Source: Euryodendron excelsum (lineage: Eukaryota; Streptophyta; Magnoliopsida; Ericales; Pentaphylacaceae). Taken from it: 64,000 bases of DNA. The position numbers and the translations under genes are program-made. The notes under the pieces are model-generated. The model had not been told where the DNA came from and made no database searches. It saw only the letters and a program-made list of their open reading frames with translations. Shown here piece after piece: positions 53,959 through 64,000 of this stretch (position 1 is the stretch's first letter; each line of letters opens with the position of its first letter). The DNA is taken from positions 3,060,501 to 3,124,500 of the forward strand of contig CM065386.1 in assembly GCA_033060915.1 (NCBI GenBank), in the 5' to 3' direction.

Positions 53959-54327
53959 CTGGTCAGAAACAAAGAAAATCCATGCTTTAGTTACTAAACA
54001 TGTGACCCAAAGGGATATAGCAGCAAGAAGAGCAAAACCAGCAGAAATGGCACTGATCGAAACCATATATCTGCAAGTGAAAAAAAAAAACAGTTCAATC
54101 ATTTCATTACAACTAAACAATATGGAGAGAGAGCCTGAGACCATAACATGAGGTATTTCTTACTTGAGGCCCAGGAGATTGCTGAACTCTAGCTTCCCAT
54201 AGCTGCTGTTGTCCTGCTGGCTGGTCACTGTTAACCATATAGATGCAATACTTAGAGGAATCACAAGCATCCTAAGAGAAAAATCCAGGAGTTTGAGTTT
54301 GGGTATGTTATCATTCAGAGTTCTCAT
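53436..54327 (-). CDS. CASP-like four-transmembrane protein (CASPL2 type)
   Basis: Three exons: 54327-54164, 54070-53959 and 53696-53436, totalling 537 nt (178 aa). Four hydrophobic segments lie near residues 13-34, 57-80, 85-111 and 136-158, the layout of the CASP/CASPL (UPF0497/DUF588) family. The family's conserved Arg of TM1 (Arg19) and Asp of TM3 (Asp91) are present. The second extracellular loop has the Cys125 and Cys132 pair in [11 protein letters not shown]. Both termini are cytosolic by family topology. CASPs build membrane scaffolds at Casparian strips; CASPL proteins mark other plasma-membrane domains, and the specific role here is unknown. I recall a CASPL2D at At5g54980 in the matching Arabidopsis interval. 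The donor of intron 2 is followed at once by a CT microsatellite. Confidence 0.93.
53925..53957. repeat. (GA)n microsatellite abutting a CASPL splice donor
   Basis: About 30 bases of GA on the plus strand. In the CASPL transcript it is CT-rich and begins directly after the GT of the intron 2 donor (CAG|GTTCTCTC). Confidence 0.9.
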
Positions 54328-55524
54328 CTTTGAAAGCAATACAGAACCCAGCTACAATGTGACAACAAGAAAAGGAGGCAGAGAAGATATGGGAAAGTTG
54401 TTTGAATGGAAATGGATAGGTGGGTGATAGATATATATTATATGATCCTCAGAATTGAAATAGAATGCTATGAGGATCCAAAATCAAACCCTATAAGGAG
54501 TCTTTGCAGTGGGAAGAGTGAGAAGTAGTGGGCTGTTGCTTTTTCAGAGCAGGAAATCATGCTAAAGGTTGGTTGGTCTCTGGTGTTGTCGAAGAGAGGA
54601 AGCATGATTGATTCCACATGGCTCTATCTCCTAAACCTTGAAACATTGACTTTAAGTGCATATCTTGATTCAAAGTGTGGTTCTTGTGAGAACCCCTGGT
54701 TGAGGTTTAAAGAACTCTATTTGAGTCCTCTCAGTTAAAACTTCATTGAGTCAATCAGGAAAATTTCAAGGCCAGAACTCAGAAGGCAATCCCATTTGTC
54801 TCTGTCAAATCAATTCACTTGAATTGATTTTCTTTTATGGGCTTGGGAGGTAGATGGGAGTTAGCAGATAGAGACATAGAGGAATCGAATATATACATAT
54901 ATAGCTATATATACGGTAAAGAGCACATTTTGAAAGCAATAACTCATATCAATTTTGGATTCACTTTACACCATGAAGACACTAAGCTCCAAAAAAAAAA
55001 AAAAGCCGTAAAAAGTGCCCCATTCCACCGCCAATCACCAAATCTTGCCGGAAGAACATATTTTCAGTCTTAAAAAAAAAGCCGTAAAAAGTGCCCCTTC
55101 AAGAGTCACAGATGCTTGAGTGAATTCAACTCAAGGCCATTGTCTCTTTGCGTGGGAAGATGCCTAGGATGTCAAGGCACCAGGAAAAACCAAGCAAGTC
55201 ATTGAAAGAGCATCTAGATTTGCAGTGTAGCTTCAGTCTGAAGGAAAGAGACCATAAAAATAAAGGACCTTTTATCGCTATCTGAATTGCAATCATGAAA
55301 AGGAGACGAAACTAATCGAAGTTTCAAAAAGAATTCACATGTTGAAGCAAAAGGCAGCAAATGCTAGCCCAAGGATGGGCACTTATTATGAAACTCTGGG
55401 TCCATACAAACTAACAATATGGCCCTCCCAGCATCCAAAAGAATGGTCTCTAGTCTTGCTCCTCTATTTTGTTGCTGTAAGGCTCTCTCTCCTCAGCTAA
55501 AATGGAGAAGAATCCCATCAGCAG

Positions 55525-55605
<81 letters not shown>

Positions 55606-55719
55606 TACACATATTTTACAGTTTGATGTTACATACAATTCTCTAGCTATATTCATAACAGTGCTACAAGCTCGTGTATCTACTTGCTTTCCTCCAGAGG
55701 TTGGAAGACAAGTTGCTTG
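54328..55719. other. CASPL promoter side and B3GALT downstream side
   Basis: The left part is the CASPL upstream region; the right part, up to 55719, is the probable 3' UTR of the galactosyltransferase gene and holds a long CT microsatellite. A short direct repeat (GCCGTAAAAAGTGCCCC) occurs at 55005-55021 and 55081-55097. No gene seen. Confidence 0.5.
55526..55603. repeat. (CT)39 microsatellite
   Basis: About 78 bases of uninterrupted CT, 117 bases 3' of the galactosyltransferase stop codon. It would be GA-rich in that transcript. Confidence 0.95.
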
Positions 55720-58700
55720 TCAGAAAACTGCACTCCACAAAGCATTCTCGCCTTCCCCACACCGTCGGTGAACCTCCTTGATCCTCTCAGCAGACTTGCA
55801 AATCCCACTGCAGCTCCAATCAAATGAAGCAACACAGATGTTGCCTGCCTGAGCTTTCCACTCGCAATCTGTGGTAACAATTAGCATTCCCAAACTATTA
55901 GTTTCAGATTCTATAAAGTTTATGCACCGTTTTTTCTCCTCTACTCGTTTCATTTTTCATAGCAATAACATGGTCATAAATGAGGTGACAATACAATAGG
56001 CATTGATACTAGTTGTTCTCATTCAAACCTCGTACACATGATCAATTCATATGGTTCAGCTGGCAGGCAACCTCTCAGTGGTGGCCTGAGGATGTGCTAG
56101 GAGATCTAGACATCAAGCAATTAAGGACTAGAATTTGATAACAAGGAGTGAGCAAAGTTTAGTCGTATGATTCAAGCAGGATACCATAGGATAAAAGTCT
56201 ACTTATTGCTTAAGGTTGACTCTTGGACTCAAACTACCTGTTAGAAGCATAACTGTGTATGTTTCATATAGTCGTAAAAAGAAATGTGATCAGTTGGGAA
56301 AGCTTTTGATGCAGTGTAGGTCAGTTAGGTGGAAATATAATGCGCAGGTTGCCTATACCTGTATGTCTGAAATTTGATCCAGGTCTATGACCAATGCAAT
56401 TGCCAATATCTAGAGAGCATTAGATTACGCTAGAAAACATGCTGCCTAGTTAAATTCAAAATTGAAGAGCTAATTATAAATGGCATGGCTGACAAGAATT
56501 GTTCAGCCAGAGACATGATTCATTATGCCTGCAAGGCTGTTGTTTGTTCCGTGAACTGGTAAAGAGTCCCCGAACTAAGAGTCCTAAGATTCTTTGTCCC
56601 CAGACCAACTGTCCCACCTAACCGAGGCTTACGTGCATTTGTTTTGCGCCAGATAAAGTCTGGGATTAGTCTAATCCTGCCCTATCCCACACATGTTTGC
56701 ACGTAGGCAGACCGGACAAATGCTGGAAAATTACCACGTCCATGGCATAAATTTGGTTAATGAATAATTGTTTCCCATTTAGATCCATCCAAGAACTGTC
56801 ATAGGAATACTCAATATTTCAGCGGGAAAAAATGACATTTGGCTATATATCATTACCAGGTGGAGTTCCGCAACATAATCTCCGGTCGTCTATATGTTCC
56901 GCATCCAATCCGATAAACCAAGATCCCAAGGATACATCCTCATTAGCATACTTGTGTAGCAAATGCCTAAGATATTACAATAAAGAGTAAGAAGATATTA
57001 GAGAAAATCAATAAAGACAAAGACAAGTCAAATTTCGCCGCAAGTCCAATGGTTACTTACTGGTTTATTGATATATAAGTAGCCAAATCTTTCGAAATAG
57101 CGTACAGCTGCCCTGTAGCATGACGGAAATACTTGTTTCCCTCTTCACCAAATTTCCAGTGCTCAGGTTCATGATATCTCACTCCCCTATTTACAGAAAG
57201 AAAAATATTTAAGGAAAAGGTAGAGAGGGCAAACGAGGGGAGGAGCAATTTCCCAACATTCTTTTGTGAATTTGTTTCAATAAGCTTAGCTTACTTGTGA
57301 GCAAGGACAGGACCAGATTTCATGCATCCAATATACACCCGGGGTTTTGACCGATGCCTCACTAAAGTTGCTCCTAGTGTTGCTGTAGTCGTGCAAAAGA
57401 AGTCAACATAAGGAGTGATTAAAAAATTGAAAATAAAGATGAGAAAATAAACCACAAAAACTCTAACGTACCAAACCCATGTGCAAGATCATCAATGAGA
57501 AGATGTATTATATCTATCCTAAACTATACCATGACGCATAGTTTAAATTAGGTTGCTTTGATATTAAGAGACAATATTTTTAACATCCAAGCTTAGTAAT
57601 TCGGTGGAATAATCTTTTGGGTGAATATTGGGCAGGCAGCACAGTACATCCATAGTCAGTAATATTTGATGTTGTAAGAAATGAATGCATATATACTACA
57701 TAACAAGAAAAGTAAAGTTTTAGGCCCTTTTTGCTAGACCAAATAATTAAAGGAATTCATAAACTTCAAATTTTAATCCATTTCTACTCAATTATACCTA
57801 AAATAAGGAATAAAATACAGATAAAATCCACATTCCACTATGCGAGAATGTAATGAAGATCTGCATCGTTACCTATATTTACATGAACATCATCATCAAC
57901 TTTGACATAGAAATCCGCATCCCACAAAGCAACAGCTGTAGTAAAATATATCTTCGTCTTGGCTGACAGTTCAAGGTACCCCTCAACATGTTCCTACTCC
58001 CATTGTATTTAGATAACAGGTTAGAGCCAATCAATTGCTTTCTTTGATTAACATAAAAGGACAATGCTGCTACAGTGTATGTCAAAGCGCTAGAACCCAT
58101 ACATTGAAGCTCTCTTCTGGACAGCTGCAAAGAATGTATGCAACAACATGTGCGTTTGCGCAACCAGGATGTGAGCGTAGGTGTGTGCAAGAATGCTCAT
58201 CTGTGAGAAATGGTGAGCAGTAGTATGGTGGTATATATGGGTGTTATTGTGTCTAATATCCAGTAAGTAAGCAAATGAAAGAGAAACAAGACAGAACAGC
58301 AGTACCAGCCTCAACAAGTCCCCGTGCTTCTTTTCTTCTGCTTCAATAGCTCTATCAAGAATTCCACCTGACGTAGCACTGATGACCAAATGGTCAATTT
58401 GAAAGAAGGGGGGAAATTAGATTGAATCCATCATAAGTCACTATAGAAATTATACAATGTAGATGTTCACACATAAAAAAAAATTCATTAGTCATTAATA
58501 TTGATAGTCTAAAGTTTGCATTTACTTTCCCCATTCGAGCAAAATAGGTAATGTTCTAATTTCTTAATATGAATTTTCAAGAGGGCTTTTACTAGAATTA
58601 CTGGAGAATCATTCCCCAAAAGAGGGCCACCCCCACCCCCACCCCCAAAAAAAATAAAAACCAAAGAAGGAAATATCATCCTAAAAAAGGTGAAGGTAAC

Positions 58701-61700
58701 GTGGTAATCCCCCTTAGATTACAAGTGAATAAGAAAGTTTTCAATCCTGAACAAGTGCAAAAATAAAGAAAAAAGAGTTACCAAGAAATATAACTCCCAA
58801 ATATAAAACAATCAGACAAAACATACAGAAAGACGTTAGGCAATACAACCATAAAACATACAAAAAGGCAAGAAAAGACAACAACAGAGTTATCTTGTGC
58901 CTTGTAAAAAATGCTTCAAAAATCTTCTATACAAGGTAAGTACGTAAAACTTTAGGCAAATTAGTTTCCTGTAATGAGGACATTTTTCATTATTTAATCC
59001 TACTTTTGCTATGACTAAGTATTTTAATTTTTGCAGGGAATGCAAACCATGACTCGTCAATTTTCTCTTTCTTCTCAAATTTGTTGAACTGTATAGTCTT
59101 TTAACTACTTTGGTCATTGCAAAGCAAGTACATTTTCAGGTTAGAAAAAATGGTAAGAATTATTAATAGCTCTATTTACTGGTTCATATCATGTTCCACC
59201 TGTCTCCATCCAGCCAAAATGCAGGCTACGAACAATGCAAAATAGAGTTATGTAAGTATTCGACAAGGTGCAAACACCTAACTCTGCTTCTTAATTTGCT
59301 TCACTCATATGATTGCTTCCCTAGAGTACTTGCAGATGCAAACAAGGTGCTTGGGTCATTAGTTATGAAATGCAGCAGTGGAGCTGCAGGCCTTCCACAT
59401 CAATATGCAATCTCAATAACTTTTGTTCTTTCCCAATGAAACTTGTATGCAACCAAAAAAATAAATCATAAAAAAAAGTATTCAACTAAAATAGTGGACC
59501 ACATCCATGCAGTAGCATAGATGGCAAGATAACTACTATCAGATACCAAGCCTTCTATTGCAAAGAGCATTCATTCAACTGAAGTTCTTAGGGAAAAGCA
59601 TAAGAATGACTAAATATAAGAGATAGATGTACATAATTAAGATCATCTTTGAATTTCTCGATGACCTACCTGTGACCTATTACAAATCGAATTATGATAC
59701 CCTTTTCTTCCTCAAGTTTCTTTCGTTTATCACCTGATATTCATGGAATATTTTTTTAAAAAAACGTCATGAATCAAATTTAAGCTATCAGAAGCAGAAT
59801 TAACTAAAATAAAATAATAATAAAAAATACAGGGATTTTATGAACCTTGTGGCATCCAAGTAGCACGGACCGAGTCTCTTCTCTTTCGGCTGCTAAAAGC
59901 AGTGTTAATTCCTACGACCATTAGATATTTTCTTTTTCTAGGTGGTTCTGTAATCCTCAAGTCTCCAGAAATGGGAGAACCACTAAGAATATAATCCTGG
60001 GCGGCCCTTGCAGCAGCTAATTCCATCTCCAAATTCGAAATAGTTTTGTCAAGTGTCCTGCACATCATATATAGCCACAAATTTTGCACTAAGATATATC
60101 AAAGTATTGTCAAACTCACTGAACTCCAGCTACAATAAACCCTAGTTAGCTTACTGTATAGCATGATGTGTCTTTGAAACTTCCCCTAATATGTCCTTTG
60201 ACTCTTTCTTTTCATCCTTCCGAAAAAATCATAAAAAAAACATATCAGGTTAAAATTCCAAGTACCCCTAAATTGAAAAGCAATGAAAACAACAATTAGG
60301 ATTATTTTTTTTTTAAAAAAAAAGATGATTTCTCTGATATCAATATGTTGTCACCCATCCCATGTGAGAAGCAGGGACAAACTTCTCAGTTACATAATTA
60401 ATAGAAGTACTCACTATTCTTGGATCACATCCCTCCATGACTAACTTTAGCCTTTCATCTTCAATCCCCATTCTCCTAGGAATTCCTTTAGCTTCTGGCA
60501 CTGCCCACATCCTAATGCCAAAAGCATCCTGATTATCATGACATGCATATACAAGAAGATGTACCTCTATGCAACAAAATGAAGAAATCGGGAACAATAC
60601 TGTATTAGTCATAAGGCAGCAAATTCAGATCTATTTTCCATACAGATGCTAAAAATTTCAATAGGAGCTTGCAATTCCATATGTTCCAACATTAGGATGA
60701 TGCAACCCGAAGTGCAGATTACTTGGACCAAAGAGAGCCACAAAAAGTTGGGAAAGGTCCATAAAGACGTAGACCAAATTGATTCAATCATATAGGTGTT
60801 TGGAAAACAATCAATGTGTTACAGATTCAAATGATGTGTTCACTGCTATGGGGCATTGGCATGTCGCTTGGGTTCTTATCGTCGTGACATAAAAAAATGT
60901 AGCATTCAAGCTGCCATGATCAGTAAATAGGGAATTAAAGTACGTATCCACACAAAAGAATAGAAAAGAAAAAGAAAAGGTTTAAGGTGCTAGAGCAATC
61001 AAACACATAAATAGCAATATCACTGCACCCACAGAAAGCAAGTTGGAGTAAGACAATGACAATGTTCTTCTCAAAAATGATGATGGCAGATATCCTCCTA
61101 AAATGTAATTTTCGAACATAAGCATCACAGTGACATTGAACCAGTAAAGTTTATTTATCCAATCTAGATTTGTAACAAGAATTTCACATCCTTCCCAATC
61201 TTTAGATTCAAATGGACATAAAGCAGCACCCGCTATATGCATAAGAGATAGAAAGATACAACGAATGACCTAACCATAACCCATACAACATTGCATGAAA
61301 AGTCCTTAGAAACTATGGTTAGACGTATCAAGCGTTCACATTACCCCGAAAGAACAAAACCTACATCGAAAAGATCACAAATGATAAGGATTTGCCATCA
61401 TCAAGATATCAAAATTCTTATTACGGCTACAAATATTACCAGTGATGAAAGTTCACAAAACCACCGACACCCAAATCTATAAATCGCTTAAAAAAACAAG
61501 ATTTCTTGGGAAATTCGAGACAAAGAACCAAAATTTCAATGAAACAATTGATACCCACTTCATCAAATTGAACATATCAGCCATACAAATCGAACTCACT
61601 AACTTAAAGAAGATCATGGATAACCTGTCAGTGAAGAGCATTCCAGCACAGAAGCATCCAATACACAGCAAAAGAGTTAATTTTCGAGAGAATACACTCT

Positions 61701-61737
61701 TTGAAGTTGACTCAGCTCCTCTGCTCTTCCAAGACAT
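55720..61737 (-). CDS. Beta-1,3-galactosyltransferase, GT31 family, Golgi type II membrane protein
   Basis: Eleven exons: 61737-61625, 60511-60415, 60216-60155, 60057-59846, 59733-59670, 58378-58306, 57993-57873, 57382-57295, 57186-57061, 56966-56857 and 55868-55720, totalling 1215 nt (404 aa). A short cytosolic tail (MSWKSRG) precedes a membrane anchor near residues 20-35, then a DUF4094-type stem with a coiled segment ([19 protein letters not shown]). The GT31 domain follows: [32 protein letters not shown], and the metal-binding DDD at residues 240-242 in [13 protein letters not shown]. Later parts include [24 protein letters not shown] and a Cys-rich C-terminus ([15 protein letters not shown]). 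Plant members add beta-1,3-galactose to arabinogalactan or N-glycan acceptors; the acceptor here is unknown. The start MSWKSRG fits the family better than an upstream in-frame ATG at 61761. Confidence 0.95.
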
Positions 61738-62351
61738 TGTGCTTTTCTTTTCTTTAATCAATCCAGAGCTAAGCTAAACTGAGAACCCGGGTCAAGAAAC
61801 TCAGAAACAGATCCGAAGAACCGTGTCCCCTCAAGAGAAAACCAATCGACTTTACAGAGAACAAGATATACGACAACACAAATTAGCTTTATATATTAAT
61901 CCTCTCTCTCACTCTTTATGTTGAGGGAGCTCTGAATGTCGAAATTTAAGGCAGAGGAACAGAGATACCAGAACAGAGAAGCAACTTTATAGCAAAATAT
62001 ATCTATATATTATCTTTTGTCAAAGACTTTATCCCTCTACGATTCTCTCTCTCTCTCTCTCTCTCTCTATCTAATGGTTGAGAGTTCTACTTCTGCATTT
62101 GATTTGGAGGGGCAAAGAAGACGAGGAGGAGGAGGAGGAAGTGGTGTGTAGAAGAATTTGAGAAGACCCACGTCACCCACCAACTAGAACTACTTGCAAC
62201 ACGGGACACTGATCAATTAAATATTAAATTACTAAACCGTCCTTAACATACCTAACCCATGTTCGAATTGTCGGTCCCTGGTGCAAGTTAGCAAGCATGT
62301 TTCTCCAATGACGTAAATGCCCTTCCGAGGTGGCATTACAAAAAAACTTGA
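61738..62351. promoter_or_regulatory. B3GALT 5' UTR and promoter region
   Basis: Sequence upstream of the minus-strand start codon. A CT tract at 62046-62068 gives a GA-rich leader or core promoter in the gene's sense. ACCCACGTCACCC at about 62167-62179 contains an ACGT core of bZIP-type sites. Positions of the transcription start and any leader intron are not determined. Confidence 0.4.
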
Positions 62352-62807
62352 GATTAATTACACTTTTTACCCTCGCAGTTTACATCGTGTTCCACTTTAG
62401 CCTTTGAATTTTTAATTTTGACAGTCAAAATTTTACACTTCGGGTCATACTACAATGTGACCCTTTAAATAGATGCCGTTTAAATTTTTGACAAAAAACA
62501 CTACGTGACGCCCACATGCACGATCAGCCAAGTGACTTTAATTATTATTTAAAAGATTAATTACATTTTTCTCCCTCGCATTTTACACGTTGTGTCACTT
62601 TGTCCCTTATCCTTTTCATTTATGTCTTCTGAGGGACAGCTTGTGCGCGTCACATGGTATCTTGTCGTTAAAGATTTAGATGACATCCACTTAAAGGGCC
62701 TCATTGTAGCATGATCTAAAGTGTGAGATGTTGGTTGCTGAATTGAAATTTCTGGAACTAAAGTGAAAAACAGTGTAAACTGCAAAGAAAAAAAATGTAA
62801 TTTATTC
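62352..62807. mobile_element. Composite foldback element
   Basis: The left end GATTAATTACACTTTTTACC, then CGCAGTTTACA, then CACTTTAG, is matched by the reverse complement of the right end (AATAAATTACATTTTTTTTC, then GCAGTTTACAC, then CACTTTAG). A second, direct copy of the left end (GATTAATTACATTTTTCTCC) starts at 62554. The element thus looks like one MITE inside or fused to another of the same family. No coding region. Confidence 0.7.
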
Positions 62808-63129
62808 AAAAAATTATTACGATCACGTGCATGTGACAATTGCATGTGTATTTGTGCATCTAGGTATAACCGACCACGAATGCTAAAATCATTTTGAAAA
62901 TCACATTTAATGGTCATTTGAAATTATTCTATGAGCTTTAAAAAAATTATTTCACAATCATTTGACTTCCATTGCGATATAGGTATTTATTCATTTAAGT
63001 TTAAAAAAAAAGGTCAAATTTAACGTGAAAATCACATGTGGCGGTGATTTGAAATAATTTATCGGTCTTACCACTGATCATGGGCTAGATTGTGGTTGAA
63101 TTTTTTTCTCTTCATTTGGGTAAGGTTGG

Positions 63130-63370
63130 AAAATTTTGTAAAGGGTTTGGTTCTTGTTTGACACATCATGATTACTTTGTCTCCTAAAACCTCATTTGGT
63201 AGGATTTTTTGGTTTAATTTTTTTTAACTTATGAGCAAAAAAAAATTTTTTTTTAGTTTTTTTTTTGCTTATCTTTAGCTTATAAAAGTAAAAAAACAAA
63301 AAAATCTAACTTTTTTTTACTTATAAGCTAAAAAAGAAAAGTCAAAAAATTTGTAACAAATGGGCCTAAG
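63130..63370. mobile_element. AT-rich foldback element
   Basis: The left end CTCATTTGGTAGGATTTTTTGG and the right end in reverse complement (CCCATTTGTTACAAATTTTTTG) enclose A/T runs with internal symmetry. It shares ATTTGGTAGGATTT with the element at 29040-29240. Confidence 0.5.
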
Positions 63371-63744
63371 TATGAATTATATAATCATGTGTTGTTATCA
63401 ATGTCTTGGATTTACATGTCATTAATTTAGTATTAAGTAATTTTCCATACCTATTTACTTATAGCACAACATTTAATTACCACCATAGTTTAATTAATGA
63501 TGTCTATTGATAAGTACTCTTATAGATTGTAGGTTGTTTCTTTATATCAATGCTTAGGCTTTATCATGTCCAAAACATTCTGATTAATGTGAACTCCTTC
63601 TGATGCGATCTTTAAGGAAAAGTCATAAAAATCATTATCATATAAAACCTTGTACTTTACGTTAAAAAATATCAAGCCTCCTCTGCCCAAATCAGAGTTC
63701 TTGAAACAACTCGATTTCTTATCATTGATAACGATTTGTAGGCT

Positions 63745-64000
63745 TAGAGCATCTCCAACACGCTTGATAAAACCAATTTGTTATCTATTTTACCGAGCGA
63801 ACTCACTAAATTTTGCTCTAATAGGTTCTTTATCTACCTCTTCATTTTGACGAAAGCCTATTTTGCTCGCTAAATATAGCAAGTCTTTTTCACTCGCTAA
63901 ATCAACGGTCACCTCTTCTTCATCCCATTTGCGCCATGTTCTCTCCCTTTTCTCTAGATTTTGTTTGTAGTGCACAGGGCATGATTTTTTCACAGCATAA
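63745..64000. mobile_element. Left end of a DNA element cut by the window edge
   Basis: AGAGCATCTCCAACACGC is a typical terminal motif of a common plant non-autonomous DNA element. The following sequence carries repeats of CTCGCTAAAT/CTCACTAAAT. The right end is outside the window; family not assigned. Confidence 0.4.

Noticed and set aside
55419..55771. Long frames encoding poly-(Leu-Ser) or poly-(Arg-Glu)
   Set aside because: Products of the CT microsatellite.
63790..63993. 67-residue minus-strand frame at the right edge
   Set aside because: It lies in the repeat-bearing end of a DNA element cut by the window edge.

Overview
The window is nuclear DNA from a flowering plant, most likely a woody core eudicot. 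Evidence: AT-rich intergenic DNA, GT..AG introns of up to about 2 kb, plant-only families (germin-like, CASP-like, GDSL lipase), a Ty1/copia element primed by tRNA-iMet, and many MITE-like foldback elements. I cannot name the genus. There is no operon, phage, CRISPR or bacterial content.

Layout. 765-11742 (-): a 14-exon gene for a plant Rab3GAP catalytic-subunit homologue. 14795-17419 (-): a five-exon GDSL esterase/lipase with an intact tRNA-Phe gene on the other strand of its second intron. 17.4-28.4 kb: a repeat island with a foldback element, a SINE, an exon-like orphan reading frame, and a decayed copia retrotransposon (20173-27694) interrupted by a 2.6-kb solo LTR and a MITE. 28435-30745 (-): a germin-like gene whose intron carries an 888-bp solo LTR and whose signal-peptide exon is out of frame. 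30.7-36.9 kb: gene-poor, with an RNase H relic. 36932-42563 (+): a nine-exon bromodomain gene. 43834-44019 (-): a possible 61-residue protein gene. 44.0-47.3 kb: repeats. 47316-51365 (-): ATG8. 53436-54327 (-): a CASP-like membrane protein. 55720-61737 (-): an 11-exon beta-1,3-galactosyltransferase. 61.7-64 kb: foldback elements only.

For every multi-exon gene except the germin-like one, the exon lengths I placed by splice sites sum to a multiple of three and give a protein of family length: 693 aa Rab3GAP-like, 363 aa GDSL, 913 aa bromodomain, 119 aa ATG8, 178 aa CASPL, 404 aa B3GALT. These models therefore look sound. The genes do not form one pathway. From memory, the order Rab3GAP-like, GDSL lipase, bromodomain protein resembles neighbouring Arabidopsis genes At5g55060, At5g55050 and At5g55040, with a CASPL at At5g54980. 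I found no convincing undescribed molecular system. The most interesting points are the tRNA-Phe inside the lipase intron, the dated nest of transposons, the solo LTR with eight repeats of a B-box-like palindrome, and the damaged germin-like gene.
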